From Desmodesmus armatus (taxonomy: Eukaryota > Chlorophyta > Chlorophyceae > Sphaeropleales > Scenedesmaceae), in the NCBI GenBank assembly GCA_007449985.2, contig VIIQ02000042.1, positions 62,001-126,000 on the forward strand: a stretch of DNA of 64,000 nucleotides. Direction: 5' to 3'. A model generated the notes under the pieces. It worked only from the letters and a program-made list of their open reading frames with translations. It was not told the origin of the DNA and ran no database searches. Positions 17,891 to 29,374 of the stretch are shown here, piece after piece. Numbering within the stretch: position 1 is the stretch's first letter; each line of letters opens with the position of its first letter. The translations under genes and the position numbers were made by a program.

Positions 17891-18014
17891 CACCCTGGCA
17901 CTAAGTTGATGTTTCCTGCTAGACTTCCAACAAGTTTGTCAACTTCTTCAGAGTTTCACAGCCAAGTTCGGGATGGATTGGCGTGGTTCCACTGAAGCAA
18001 AGAGCACCAGAGTA
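17891..18014 (-). rRNA. rrn5: 5S ribosomal RNA
   Basis: The minus strand holds GGAACCACGCCAATCCATCC then CGAACTTGG, the universal loop B/helix III signature of plastid 5S rRNA. Ends CTGGTGCT and AGTGCCAGGGTG can pair as helix I. About 40 bases, including a small repeat hairpin (GGAGCAAAGCTCC), separate it from the 23S 3' end. Ends are estimated to within a few bases. Confidence 0.92.
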
Positions 18015-18352
18015 TCAGCGGAGCAAAGCTCCGGAGAAGTAAAAATAAAGAAAATAGGTCAAAATCAATTCGCCTTTAGTATATCTCAGCTAAAACCATT
18101 ACTGGCCTTTCACTTGATACCTATCAAAACAGCTTGTCTTGCTGCGGCTTTATAGAGAATACTCATCTTGGTCTGGACTTCGTACTTAGATGCATTCAGT
18201 ACTTATTCACTCCATGCATAGCTACCCTGCGTTTACCTTTGGAAAGATAACAGGTACACCATTGGCATGTTCACTACAGGTCCTCTCGTACTATGAGTGA
18301 CTGACCTCAATATTCTAGCGCTAATACTGGATATGGACCGAACTGTCTTACG

Positions 18353-18625
18353 CATGAAATCTCTTTTTTGCAAATGAGCATGGACTATATCTTCTTTTTC
18401 TTTTTTTTCTCTTGTATTTTGAAAGAGAGAAAAGGAAAAAGTTGGCATTCTACAAAAATAGTCTCTAAAGGAACAGAAATATATTTCTCTCCGCTTTGTG
18501 GCGGAAATCTGTTTCCTTCGGTATTTTCTGCTATGGCAGTTCTCCGCTGAGCGGACCATAGAGAACTTCACCGAATTAAGCCAATACTATATCATGTATT
18601 GCTACTGATAAACGCAGTATTGTTT
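18353..18625 (-). other. Group I intron in 23S rRNA at E. coli position 2593
   Basis: On the minus strand the exon stops at GAACGT and resumes at CGTAAGACAG, restoring the conserved peptidyl-transferase sequence. The intron is 273 bases, follows a U and ends in G, as group I introns do. Core elements are visible: AATTCGGTGAA with AATACCGAAGGAAAC, and AGAGACTAT paired with ATATAGTCC (P7). There is no room for an endonuclease gene. The site is the one used by the Chlamydomonas reinhardtii LSU intron that encodes I-CreI, from my knowledge of that gene. Subgroup was not determined. Confidence 0.9.
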
Positions 18626-18689
18626 ACGTTCTGAACCCAGCTCACGTACCACTTTCATGGGCGAACAGCCCAACCCTTGGGACCTACTA

Positions 18690-18730
<41 letters not shown>

Positions 18731-18769
18731 TTCTCGTCGATGTGAACTCTTGGAGAAGATCAGCCTGTT

Positions 18770-19209
18770 CAATATGTTACATCAATGATTTTGTTGAAAA
18801 TAGATAAAAAATCATTTGATTTTCACAGAAAATTGATTCTTTTTGTGTGAAAATTCTCTTGTTTTCACAAGAGTTCAGACTATGTCATAAACATACATAA
18901 TTTTGAAAGGAATTATGAAAGTCTTCAAGCACTTTTTTTGGGACATTTTGTATACTTTGACCCAAATGAAGTCGTTGAACATTTTGAAAATTTGTGTTTT
19001 CTGGTTGTTTTTCCATAATTTGAATCATGAAAAATTTCAGAAAGTCAATTTCAATTATGCTGCAAATAATCTTTTTTTTTTCGTTTTTTGTTTTTTTTGA
19101 GAAAGTCAAAAACGAAGAAAGAGAGTTTTTTGCAATTCACTTGATTCTAAAACTTAAGAATTGAATTCAATTCATTCAAATATATCTACTTGAATGGGAC
19201 AACAAATCT
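18770..19209 (-). other. Group I intron in 23S rRNA at E. coli position 2449
   Basis: The minus strand exon ends CTCTAGGGAT and resumes AACAGGCTGATC, which together rebuild the invariant GGGATAACAGGCTGATC. The 440-base insert ends in G and holds the P7-type GACATAGTCTGAAC. Short frames inside (up to 74 codons) look random, so I see no intact endonuclease. Position 2449 is a known group I site in green algal plastid LSU genes. Confidence 0.9.
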
Positions 19210-19718
19210 ATCCCTAGAGTAACTTTTATTCGTTGAGCGACGGCCCTTCCACACGGCACCGTCGGATCACTAAGGCCAGCTTTCGCTCCTGCTCGACTTG
19301 TAGGTCTTACAGTCAAGCCCCCTTTTGCCTTTACACTCAATGTCTGATTTCCGTCCAGACTGAGGGGACCTTTGCGCGCCTCAGTTACCTTTTATGAGGC
19401 GTTCGCCCCAAACAAACTGCCCACCTGAAACTGTCAAGTGTCCTGATTCAAGGATCACCATTAGGATTCTAGCCTTTCCAGAGTGGTCTCTCACTGTTGG
19501 CTCCAACTTTCCCGGAAGAAAATCTTCGTAGCCTCCCACCTAGTCTGCGCAAGAAAAGCCCGAACCCAATTCCAAGATACAGTCAAGCTTCATAGGGTCT
19601 TTCTGTCCGGGTATTAGTAGTCCGCATCTTCACGGACAAGTCTATTTCACCGAGTCTCTCTCCGAGACAGTGTTCAGATGATTACGCCTTTCGTGCAGGT
19701 CGAAACTTACTCGACAAT

Positions 19719-19775
<57 letters not shown>

Positions 19776-20566
19776 CGTCAGCTTCGAGACCGAAGTCTCT
19801 AACCAACTTCCTTGACCTTCCGGCACTGGGCAGGCGTCAGCCCCCATATATTGTCTTACGACTTTGCGGAGACCTGTGTTTTTGATAAACAGTTCCCTGA
19901 ACCGGTTCACTGCGACCCCCCTTGGAGGGGGCACCCCTTCTTCCGAAGTTACGGGGCTAGTTTGCCGAGTTCCTTAGAGAGAGTTCTCTCGCGCCCCTTG
20001 GTATTCTCTACCAACCTACCTGTGTCGGTTTCAGGTACAGGTGATTTTTGTGTTTTTTTATAAAAGGTGTACGAGCTTTTCTTGGAAGCATAACATCATT
20101 GGCGCCATTTCAGACGAATCTGAAAAGCGGGATCACGTCTTAGTATACCACCGAAGTGGAGAGATTCGTTTTTTTTCGATCATTACCTCAAGCGCTTCCA
20201 CTGCAATCCATAAACAGACCCAATTTAGCTTTCTCCGTCCCTCGGTTCCCACAAAAATCAGTAGAGGAATATTAACCTCTTTGCCATCGACTACGCCAAA
20301 GGCCTCGCCTTAGGTCCTGACTCACCCCCCATGGTCGAACCTTGTGGAGGAACCCTTAGGTTTTCGGGGCATTGGATTCTAACCAATGTTTTCGTTACTC
20401 AAGCCAACATTCTCGCTTCCGCACTGTCCACCAAAACTTCCGTTTAAGCTTCACCCACTGCAGAACGCTCCCCTACCGATTCGTCTTTCTTTTTTTGAAA
20501 AGAAAACAAATCCCATAGCTTCGGCAGAATGCTTAGTCCCGGCCATTGTCGGCGCAAGAACGCTTT

Positions 20567-20597
<31 letters not shown>

Positions 20598-21834
20598 ATA
20601 GCTGCTTCTAAGCGAACCTCCTGGTTGTTTCAGCATTCTCACATCCTTTTCCACTTAGCATTCATTTGGGGGCCTTAGCTGATGGTCTGGGCTGTTTCCC
20701 TCTTGAGTATGAGACTTATCTCACATACTCTCACTGGCTCACGGAATCCTTACCAAATATTCGGAGTTTGCCACGACTTGGTACCGCTTTCGCAGCCCGC
20801 ACCGAAACAGTTGCTCTACCCTTTGATAGGACATCGTTGCCGCTGCGCCTCAACGCATTTCGGGGAGATCCAGCTAGCTCTGAATTCGATTGGAATTTCA
20901 CCGCTAATCACAGCTCATCTCCCGATTTTTCAACATCGGTGAGTTCGTTCGTTCATTAGGTATTACCCCAACTTCCAACTGGCCATGATTAGATCATCCA
21001 GGTTCGGGTCCATAAGAAGTGACATACGCCCTATTCAGACTTGCTTTCGCTTAGGCTCCGGAATTTTTCTCCTTAACCTCGCCACTTCCTATAAGTCGCC
21101 GGCTCATTCTTCAACAGGCACGAGGTCAGATTCTTCATCCTCCCACTGCTTGTCAGCTTACGATTTCATGTTCTTTTTCACTCCCCTCCTGGGGTTCTCT
21201 TTCACCTTTCCATCGCTGTACTTCTTCACTATCGGTCACTCAGGAGTATTTAGCCTTACGAGGTGGTCCTCGCTGATTCACACGGGATTCCACGTGCCCC
21301 ATGCTACTCGGGATATTCAAAAAAAAAGAGAGAAGTTTTGACTACTGGACTTTCACCATCTTTGGTGCAGGATTCAGCTGCTTCGTCTCATCTTACCTCT
21401 GCTTTGCAGACCGCAATAAGCGGACCTCTTTTTTCATTTTTCTATCCCTTCTTTGAAAGAAAGGATAAGAAAAAAACAATTTGACTCCCACAACCCCATT
21501 GTCCGAAAACAATGGTTTAGGCTGTTCCCATTTCGCTCGCCGCTACTCCGGGAATCGCTTTTGCTTTCTTTTCCTCTGGCTACTGAGATGTTTCAGTTCA
21601 CCAGGTTGCCTCTTCCTTTTCTATGAATTCAAAAAGGAGTTCTATAGGAGGTTGCCCTATTCGGGAATCTTCGGATCTATGCTTGTTCCCAGCTCCCCGA
21701 AGCGTATCGCCGGCCTCTGCGCCCTTCATCGTCTCTGAGTGCCTAGGTCTCCACCGTAAGCCTTTTCCATCTTTGACCTAAAAATAGAATAATAAAAGAT
21801 CACTTCTTTTTTGAAATTTTTCATATTCCTTTTG

Positions 21835-21905
21835 CTTCGCCTAATGGGAGCAAAAGGCCCGCTTTGCACCGCTTTGCGGATTGCTGCGCTCCGCTTTGCG
21901 GACAA
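21835..21905. repeat. Repeat island between trnA and 23S rRNA
   Basis: CCGCTTTGCACCGCTTTGCGG and TGCTGCGCTCCGCTTTGCGG lie in the short trnA-23S spacer, showing that the repeat family also entered the rRNA operon. Confidence 0.75.
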
Positions 21906-21914
21906 AAAGAAGGG

Positions 21915-21987
21915 TGGAAATAGAGGGATTCGAACCCTCGGCCCCTGCCTTGCAAAGGCAGTGCTCTACCAACTGAGCTATATTCCC
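21915..21987 (-). tRNA. trnA-UGC: tRNA-Ala (UGC)
   Basis: A 73-base cloverleaf with acceptor GGGAATA pairing with TATTTCC and discriminator A. The anticodon loop TTTGCAA gives UGC; the T arm is GAGGG-TTCGAAT-CCCTC. It lies in the 16S-23S spacer after trnI, as in most plastids, but has no intron, unlike land-plant trnA-UGC. Confidence 0.97.
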
Positions 21988-22076
21988 TTTTTGCTCTCTC
22001 TGAGTCCCAGATCTACCCTGGCAGACAGCAAGAACTCTTTCTTTTCTTGTAAAGAAAACATAGAAGAGAAAGGTGG

Positions 22077-22150
22077 TGGACCATACTGGACTTGAACCAG
22101 TGACCTCACGCTTATCAAGCGTGCGCTCTAACCAACTGAGCTAAGGGTCC
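22077..22150 (-). tRNA. trnI-GAU: tRNA-Ile (GAU)
   Basis: A 74-base cloverleaf with anticodon loop TTGATAA (GAU) and T arm CTGG-TTCAAGT-CCAG. The acceptor GGACCCT pairs with ATGGTCC with one C-U mismatch at the sixth pair. No intron is present, unlike land-plant trnI-GAU. Standard place after 16S rRNA. Confidence 0.95.
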
Positions 22151-22268
22151 TTTCTTCTAAAAAACAACCTGCACCCCATCGCCAAAGCTCTGCTTCGCCG
22201 GCGTTGTACAGATGCCTAAGTTTTCCCTCAGAGGACAAAACTGGCAGAAAGTTGTTTTTTAGAAGAAA
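22151..22268 (-). other. Perfect 18-bp inverted repeat between 16S rRNA and trnI
   Basis: Arms 22151-22168 and 22251-22268 are exact complements and enclose 82 bases that include a repeat island (22170-22205). The 3' arm touches the first base of trnI. In the precursor this stem would present both the 16S 3' trailer and the trnI 5' end to processing nucleases; that role is inferred. Confidence 0.65.
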
Positions 22269-22309
22269 AAAAATATATATATTCATTGAAAGAATATATG
22301 AAAAAAATA

Positions 22310-22524
22310 GGTTTTCCATCCACACCTTCCAGTACGGATACCTTGTTACGACTTCATATTAGTCACCAACCCAACCGTTGACATTCGCTTCCTTCCCCGG
22401 AGGGGTGAGGTTGGCAACCTGTCTTCGGGACAAGATGGCTCCCAGCATGTGACGGGCGGTGTGTACAAAACTGGGGAACGTATTCACCGCCGTATAGCTG
22501 ACCGGCGATTACTAGCGATTCCGG

Positions 22525-22563
<39 letters not shown>

Positions 22564-22771
22564 ACAAAGTTTACTAGATTTGCTCCCCCTCGCGGGTTCG
22601 CGTCCTATTGTCTTTGCCATTGTATTACGCGTGTAGCCCAGGATGTAAGGGGCATGCTGACTTGACGTCATCCTCTCCTTCCTCCGGTTTACACCGGCAG
22701 TCTCTTTTGAGTCCTCCATAAAGGAGTGGTAACAAAAGACAAGGGTTGCGCTCGTTCAAAGACTTAACTCG

Positions 22772-22805
<34 letters not shown>

Positions 22806-22940
22806 CCACCTGTGTTTCAGCTCCCAAATCAAAGATAAGGGCACCTTTCAATCTCTCAAAAGTTCTGAACATGTCAATCCCTGGTAAGGTTCTTCGTGTA
22901 TCATCGAATTAAACCGCATAATCCACCGCTTGTGCCAGTT

Positions 22941-22977
<37 letters not shown>

Positions 22978-23318
22978 CTCCCCAGGCGGGATACTTAACG
23001 CGTTAGCTACAGCACTGATTTTGTCAGCACTTAGTATCCATCGTTTACGGTTGGGACTACAAGGGTATCTAATCCTTTTCGCGCCCCCAACTTTCATCTC
23101 TCAGTGTCAGTCATGGCCCAGTAGAGTGCCTTCGCCTTTGGTGTTCTTCCTAATCTCTGTGCATTTCACCGCTCCACTAGGAATTCCCTCTACCCCTACC
23201 ATACTCAAGTCCCTAAGTACTCGACCGCTTATCCAAAGTTGAGCCCTGGGCTTTAACAGTCGACTTTAAGAACCACCTACAGATGCTTTACGCCCAATCA
23301 TTCCGGACAACGCTTGCA

Positions 23319-23363
<45 letters not shown>

Positions 23364-23472
23364 ATTCCTTAACTACCGTCAGAATTTCTTCGTTAAGAAA
23401 AGAAGTTTACGGACCACGATCCTTCATCCTTCACGCGGTATTGCTCCATCAGGCTTTCGCCCATTGTGGAAA

Positions 23473-23552
<80 letters not shown>

Positions 23553-23822
23553 TGATCGTCGCCTTGGGGAGCATTTACCTCCTCCAACTAGCTAATCAGA
23601 CGCAAGCCTCTCTTTTGGCAGTTTCCCTTTCGCTCCTCAGCGTTATGGGGTATTAGCAACAGTTTCCCGTTGTTATCCCCCGCCAAAAGGTAAGTTCTTA
23701 CGTGTTCCTCACCCGTCCGCCACTGCAATTCTTTCTTTGTAAACAAAAAAAGAATCTCGTTCGACTTGCATGTGTTAGGCATACCGCCAGCGTTCGTCCT
23801 GAGCCAGGATCAAACTCTCCAT
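22310..23822 (-). rRNA. rrn16: 16S ribosomal RNA, without a normal anti-Shine-Dalgarno tail
   Basis: Small-subunit rRNA. The minus strand begins ATGGAGAGTTTGATCCTGGC and includes GTGCCAGCAGCCGCGGTAAT, the 790-loop GGATTAGATACCC-type sequence (here the gene reads GATTAGATACCCTTGTAGTC) and AAGTCGTAACAAGGTATCCG. No intron is visible. The end is unusual: after GGAAGGTGTGGATGGA the expected TCACCTCC is replaced by AAACCTATTTTTTTC, so CCUCC is missing within at least 50 bases. The 3' end is therefore estimated. Confidence 0.96.
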
Positions 23823-23940
23823 TGAAATTTTTCTTTTTGTATATTTTTTATACAAATATTTTTTATTAATAATTCAAATGAATTTAAAACTCAAATTTGA
23901 AGATTTATTAATATTTTTTTTTGAACATTCAGTAATTCAT

Positions 23941-23968
23941 AATTTATCAAATTTAAAAATTTTGTCAA
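23941..23968 (-). promoter_or_regulatory. Candidate sigma-70 type promoter of the rRNA operon
   Basis: On the minus strand TTGACA (23968-23963) is followed after 16 bases by TAAATT (23946-23941), about 120 bases upstream of the 16S start. The -35 box is perfect and the -10 box weak. The surrounding 740-base spacer to psbC is extremely A+T-rich, so chance matches are likely. Nothing else gene-like is seen in 23823-24475. Confidence 0.35.
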
Positions 23969-24475
23969 ATTTTATTCAATACATTAAAACTATAACCTTT
24001 ATTTATAAAATTATATCCCTTTTCTCTCTCTATAACTCAATTTCATTTTTCTTTCTTCTGAATTCAAAAAAACTCTCTTTGTTAAAGAAATTTTTTTTTG
24101 AATTCATCCTTGTATGACTATAATTTCAATTGAGATTCAAAAAAATTTATCTGTTCATAAAATGAGAGAATAAAAAATGTTTTTTCAGTAAAGAAACTTA
24201 AAAAAACTTATAAATAATTTCTTTTGATATTCAAAAAAAAATAGAGAAATTTTTTTTCAAAGATAACAGAAAAAATAAAGATACATGAAAAAACTGAAAA
24301 GTTTTGGTTTTTAAATGAAAATATTATTATGAAAGACTTTTTAAAGTTTTTCATAATGTTTTAAAAAAGAAAGAAAAAGTTTAAATAGAAAAATAGCAAA
24401 ATTGAAATGCATTTGTTTTTCTATTTATTTTTGAGTCCACTTTATTTTTATAAAAATATTTTTTATAGTCAATAA

Positions 24476-24515
24476 AAATTTCTCAAAGTTTAAATTTTCA
24501 AACTTTGAGAAATTT
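24476..24515 (-). terminator. Inverted repeat at psbC 3' end
   Basis: Perfect 16-bp arms (24476-24491 and 24500-24515) with an 8-base loop, about 45 bases past the psbC stop codon; probably the mRNA 3' stabilising stem. Confidence 0.7.
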
Positions 24516-24558
24516 ATAAAAAAATTTATGCATCTACAAAAGCAGTATACACAAAAAA

Positions 24559-27223
<2,665 letters not shown>

Positions 27224-27230
27224 GGGGAAT

Positions 27231-27242
27231 ACCTCTAGGAGG
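27231..27242 (-). promoter_or_regulatory. Possible Shine-Dalgarno site in a small hairpin before psbC
   Basis: Upstream of the psbC GTG the minus strand reads CCTCCTAGAGG, then eight bases, then GTG. GAGG is Shine-Dalgarno-like, but it can pair with the CCTC just before it. The short direct repeat GTATTCC flanks the hairpin. In Chlamydomonas, psbC translation is controlled by a structured leader. Here the motif may be a relic, because the 16S tail lacks CCUCC. Confidence 0.4.
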
Positions 27243-27423
27243 AATACAAAATCTAAAACAAGTGTCTCATAACATTTTCAAAATTTATCATAATTGACAA
27301 TGTTCAAAAAAAAAATTTTTATTTTCATTTTTGGGTTGAGAGAAAAAAGAAGATTTTGTCTATCTTTTCAAATAAAAATATTTTTTTCTGTATTCCCTTC
27401 CATCAAAGGAAGAATCTTCACAA

Positions 27424-27520
27424 ATCTTAGCCTCCGCAAAGCTTTGCTTTGCACCGCTTTGCCGGCGTAGCAGAGCTTTGCAGAGTGCAAAGTTCTGCTA
27501 CGCCGGCAATCCACAGCTGT
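27424..27520. repeat. Repeat island upstream of psbC
   Basis: CCTCCGCAAAGCTTTGC, TTTGCACCGCTTTGCCGGCGTAGCAGAGCTTTGC and GCTACGCCGGC, members of the dispersed family. The unit GCCGGCGTAGCAGAGCTTTGC(G/A)GAGTGCAAAG recurs nearly exactly at 61270-61303. The remainder of the 700-base psbC-atpF spacer is A+T-rich with no gene seen. Confidence 0.8.
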
Positions 27521-27873
27521 TGCCAGGTTTTTCGTTTTGTTCAGGCCAAGTAAGAGAATAACCACTCAATGGCGGGATGCACAGATCTCTCTTTTTCTTA
27601 ATAAATGGAAGAACTTTTTTGCAATGACTAAAAAACCAATTTTTAAAAAAAGCTCAAAAATTTTTTCAAAAAAAAGAACCCATTCTTTTTGAACAAGCTT
27701 TTTTAAAAAATAAAAACTTGTTTTTAGAAAGAAAAAAAATGTCTGTTTCTAAAAAAATGTTTAGAATCATAAAATCATTTGCTTTATTGAAAAAAACAAT
27801 TTTCTTTTGTCTGTTTTCAATTTGAATTGCAAAAACCATAAACACTCAAATTTTTTGAAATCTATCAATAGAA

Positions 27874-27932
27874 AAAATTTTTATACCAATTTTTCCAAAT
27901 TCAAAAAATAGAAAAATTGGTATAAAAATTTT
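27874..27932 (-). terminator. Long inverted repeat at atpF 3' end
   Basis: Perfect 22-bp arms (27874-27895 and 27911-27932). The first arm met by transcription overlaps the atpF stop codon, so the stem begins within the coding end. Likely mRNA 3' processing signal. Confidence 0.75.
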
Positions 27933-28467
27933 ATGGATTATATTCTGTAAAACGAGATACATAAAAATTATTAACAACAACATGGTATGTTGCATCTAAA
28001 CCTTTTTGTAATCTTTCTTTTACACGACTCATAATGCGTGAAATTACATACATGTAAGCTTGTTTAAATGCTTTTTGTTGATAGAACTGCACAGTTTCTT
28101 GTTTGAATTCTTCTAATTTAGATAAACGTTCTTCATGTTGAGAAACACAATTTTGAATTTCTTGAGTTGCACGTAAAACACCATCTTCACGAATTTCAAC
28201 TGCTTTTTTCTTTGCAGATTCTAATTGACTTTTTGCAGCATTTAAACGTTCTTCTGCTTCAGCAGCTCTTTGACTTGCTTCTTGTAAATTATTAAGAATT
28301 GTTTTTTTACGTTCATCTAATAAAGCAGATAAATTTTGACCAACAAACGAAACAACAATAGCAACAACTGCTGCTAAGTTAATAATGTTTGTCTCAAAAA
28401 TATTTGTATTAATTCCAAAACCTTCTGCTAAAGGAAGATTTGCAAAAACAAAAGAATGAAAAAGCAT
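27931..28467 (-). CDS. atpF: ATP synthase CF0 subunit b (subunit I)
   Basis: Peripheral stalk subunit of the chloroplast ATP synthase, holding CF1 to CF0. The 178-residue product starts MLFHSFVFANLPLAEGFGIN, then a single membrane segment (IINLAAVVAIVVSFVGQNL, about residues 29-48), then a long charged coiled-coil beginning LLDERKKTILNNLQEASQRA. These features and length are typical. No intron is present, in contrast to land-plant atpF. It lies downstream of atpH on the same strand, reversing the common plant order atpF-atpH but staying within the gene pair. The leader is purely A/T. Confidence 0.96.
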   Translation of the reverse strand: MLFHSFVFANLPLAEGFGINTNIFETNIINLAAVVAIVVSFVGQNLSALLDERKKTILNNLQEASQRAAEAEERLNAAKSQLESAKKKAVEIREDGVLRATQEIQNCVSQHEERLSKLEEFKQETVQFYQQKAFKQAYMYVISRIMSRVKERLQKGLDATYHVVVNNFYVSRFTEYNP

Positions 28468-28876
28468 AAATAAAAATAAATTTTTTTTTGGACAAAAAAA
28501 GTCTATTTTCCAAGAACAAAGTTTTCAAATTTGTTCAAAAAAAAAGAAACTTCTTTGATGAATTCCAATATCCAAGAAAAATTTTTGTTATTTGTTTCTA
28601 TTGAAAAAAGAAATTATGAAATACCATGAACAAGAGAAAAGAATATTTCAAGTTTTTGAATAGAAAAAAGAAATACACTTTAAAGTTCAAATTTGAATGG
28701 AAAAAACAACAATTTCAAATAATCTTTTGTCTAAAAAAATAACAAAAGAAACCAAATTTATTGGACCCTTTTCTAGGGTGGACTTTTTATAAAAAATTCT
28801 TTGTAAAAAAATTTGTTCTTTTCTTTCTTTAATAAATCTGAAATGAAAAAAGAAAGAGGGAAAAAGACTTCTCTCA

Positions 28877-28926
28877 ATTTTTGAAAAATGTACAAAAAAT
28901 TTTTTCTGTACATTTTTCAAAAATTT
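28877..28926 (-). terminator. Inverted repeat at atpH 3' end
   Basis: A perfect stem TTGAAAAATGTAC (28881-28893) with GTACATTTTTCAA (28908-28920) extended by A/T pairs, seven bases past the atpH stop. It lies in the 465-base atpH-atpF spacer, which otherwise shows only A/T runs and no gene. Confidence 0.75.
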
Positions 28927-28932
28927 ATAAAA

Positions 28933-29202
<270 letters not shown>

Positions 29203-29333
29203 TCAGTAAAATTATAACAACCATTTTTATTATAATAAATTTTTGAAAAAAGAACAAATTTAGAAAAAAAATGTAAAAAAATGTGCTTTTTTCTCTGATA
29301 AAATTTTGACAAAAGAAAAATACACTTGCTGAA

Positions 29334-29369
29334 TTTTGTCATATTTCTTTAACAAGAAATATGACAAAA
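29334..29369 (-). terminator. Inverted repeat at ftsH 3' end
   Basis: Perfect 16-bp arms (29334-29349 and 29354-29369) with a TAAC loop, five bases past the stop codon of the giant ftsH-like frame. Confidence 0.75.
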
Positions 29370-29374
29370 AAATT

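Larger units (their letters stand above)
18057..21778 (-). rRNA. rrn23: 23S ribosomal RNA, with two group I introns and likely 5' fragmentation
   Basis: Large-subunit rRNA. The 5' end reads GGTCAAAGATGGAAAAGGC followed by the family sequence CTTACGGTGGAGACCTAGGCAC, and the 3' end TTGATTTTGACC can pair with it. Conserved cores are readable, including the GACGGAAAGACCC-type region, the undisrupted ACTATGACGGTCCTAAGGTA segment and GAACGT-CGTAAGACAG. Two group I introns interrupt it (18353-18625 and 18770-19209); without them it is about 3.0 kb, slightly longer than bacterial 23S. A+T-rich patches at about 21425-21480 and 21315-21335 fall where Chlamydomonas 23S is cut into 7S, 3S and the main body, so the 5' part may be processed into small RNAs. 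Ends are approximate. Confidence 0.95.

Noticed and set aside
23878..24117. 79-codon plus frame upstream of 16S
   Set aside because: Very A/T-rich, Leu/Ile/Phe/Ser-biased and overlapping the likely rRNA promoter region.
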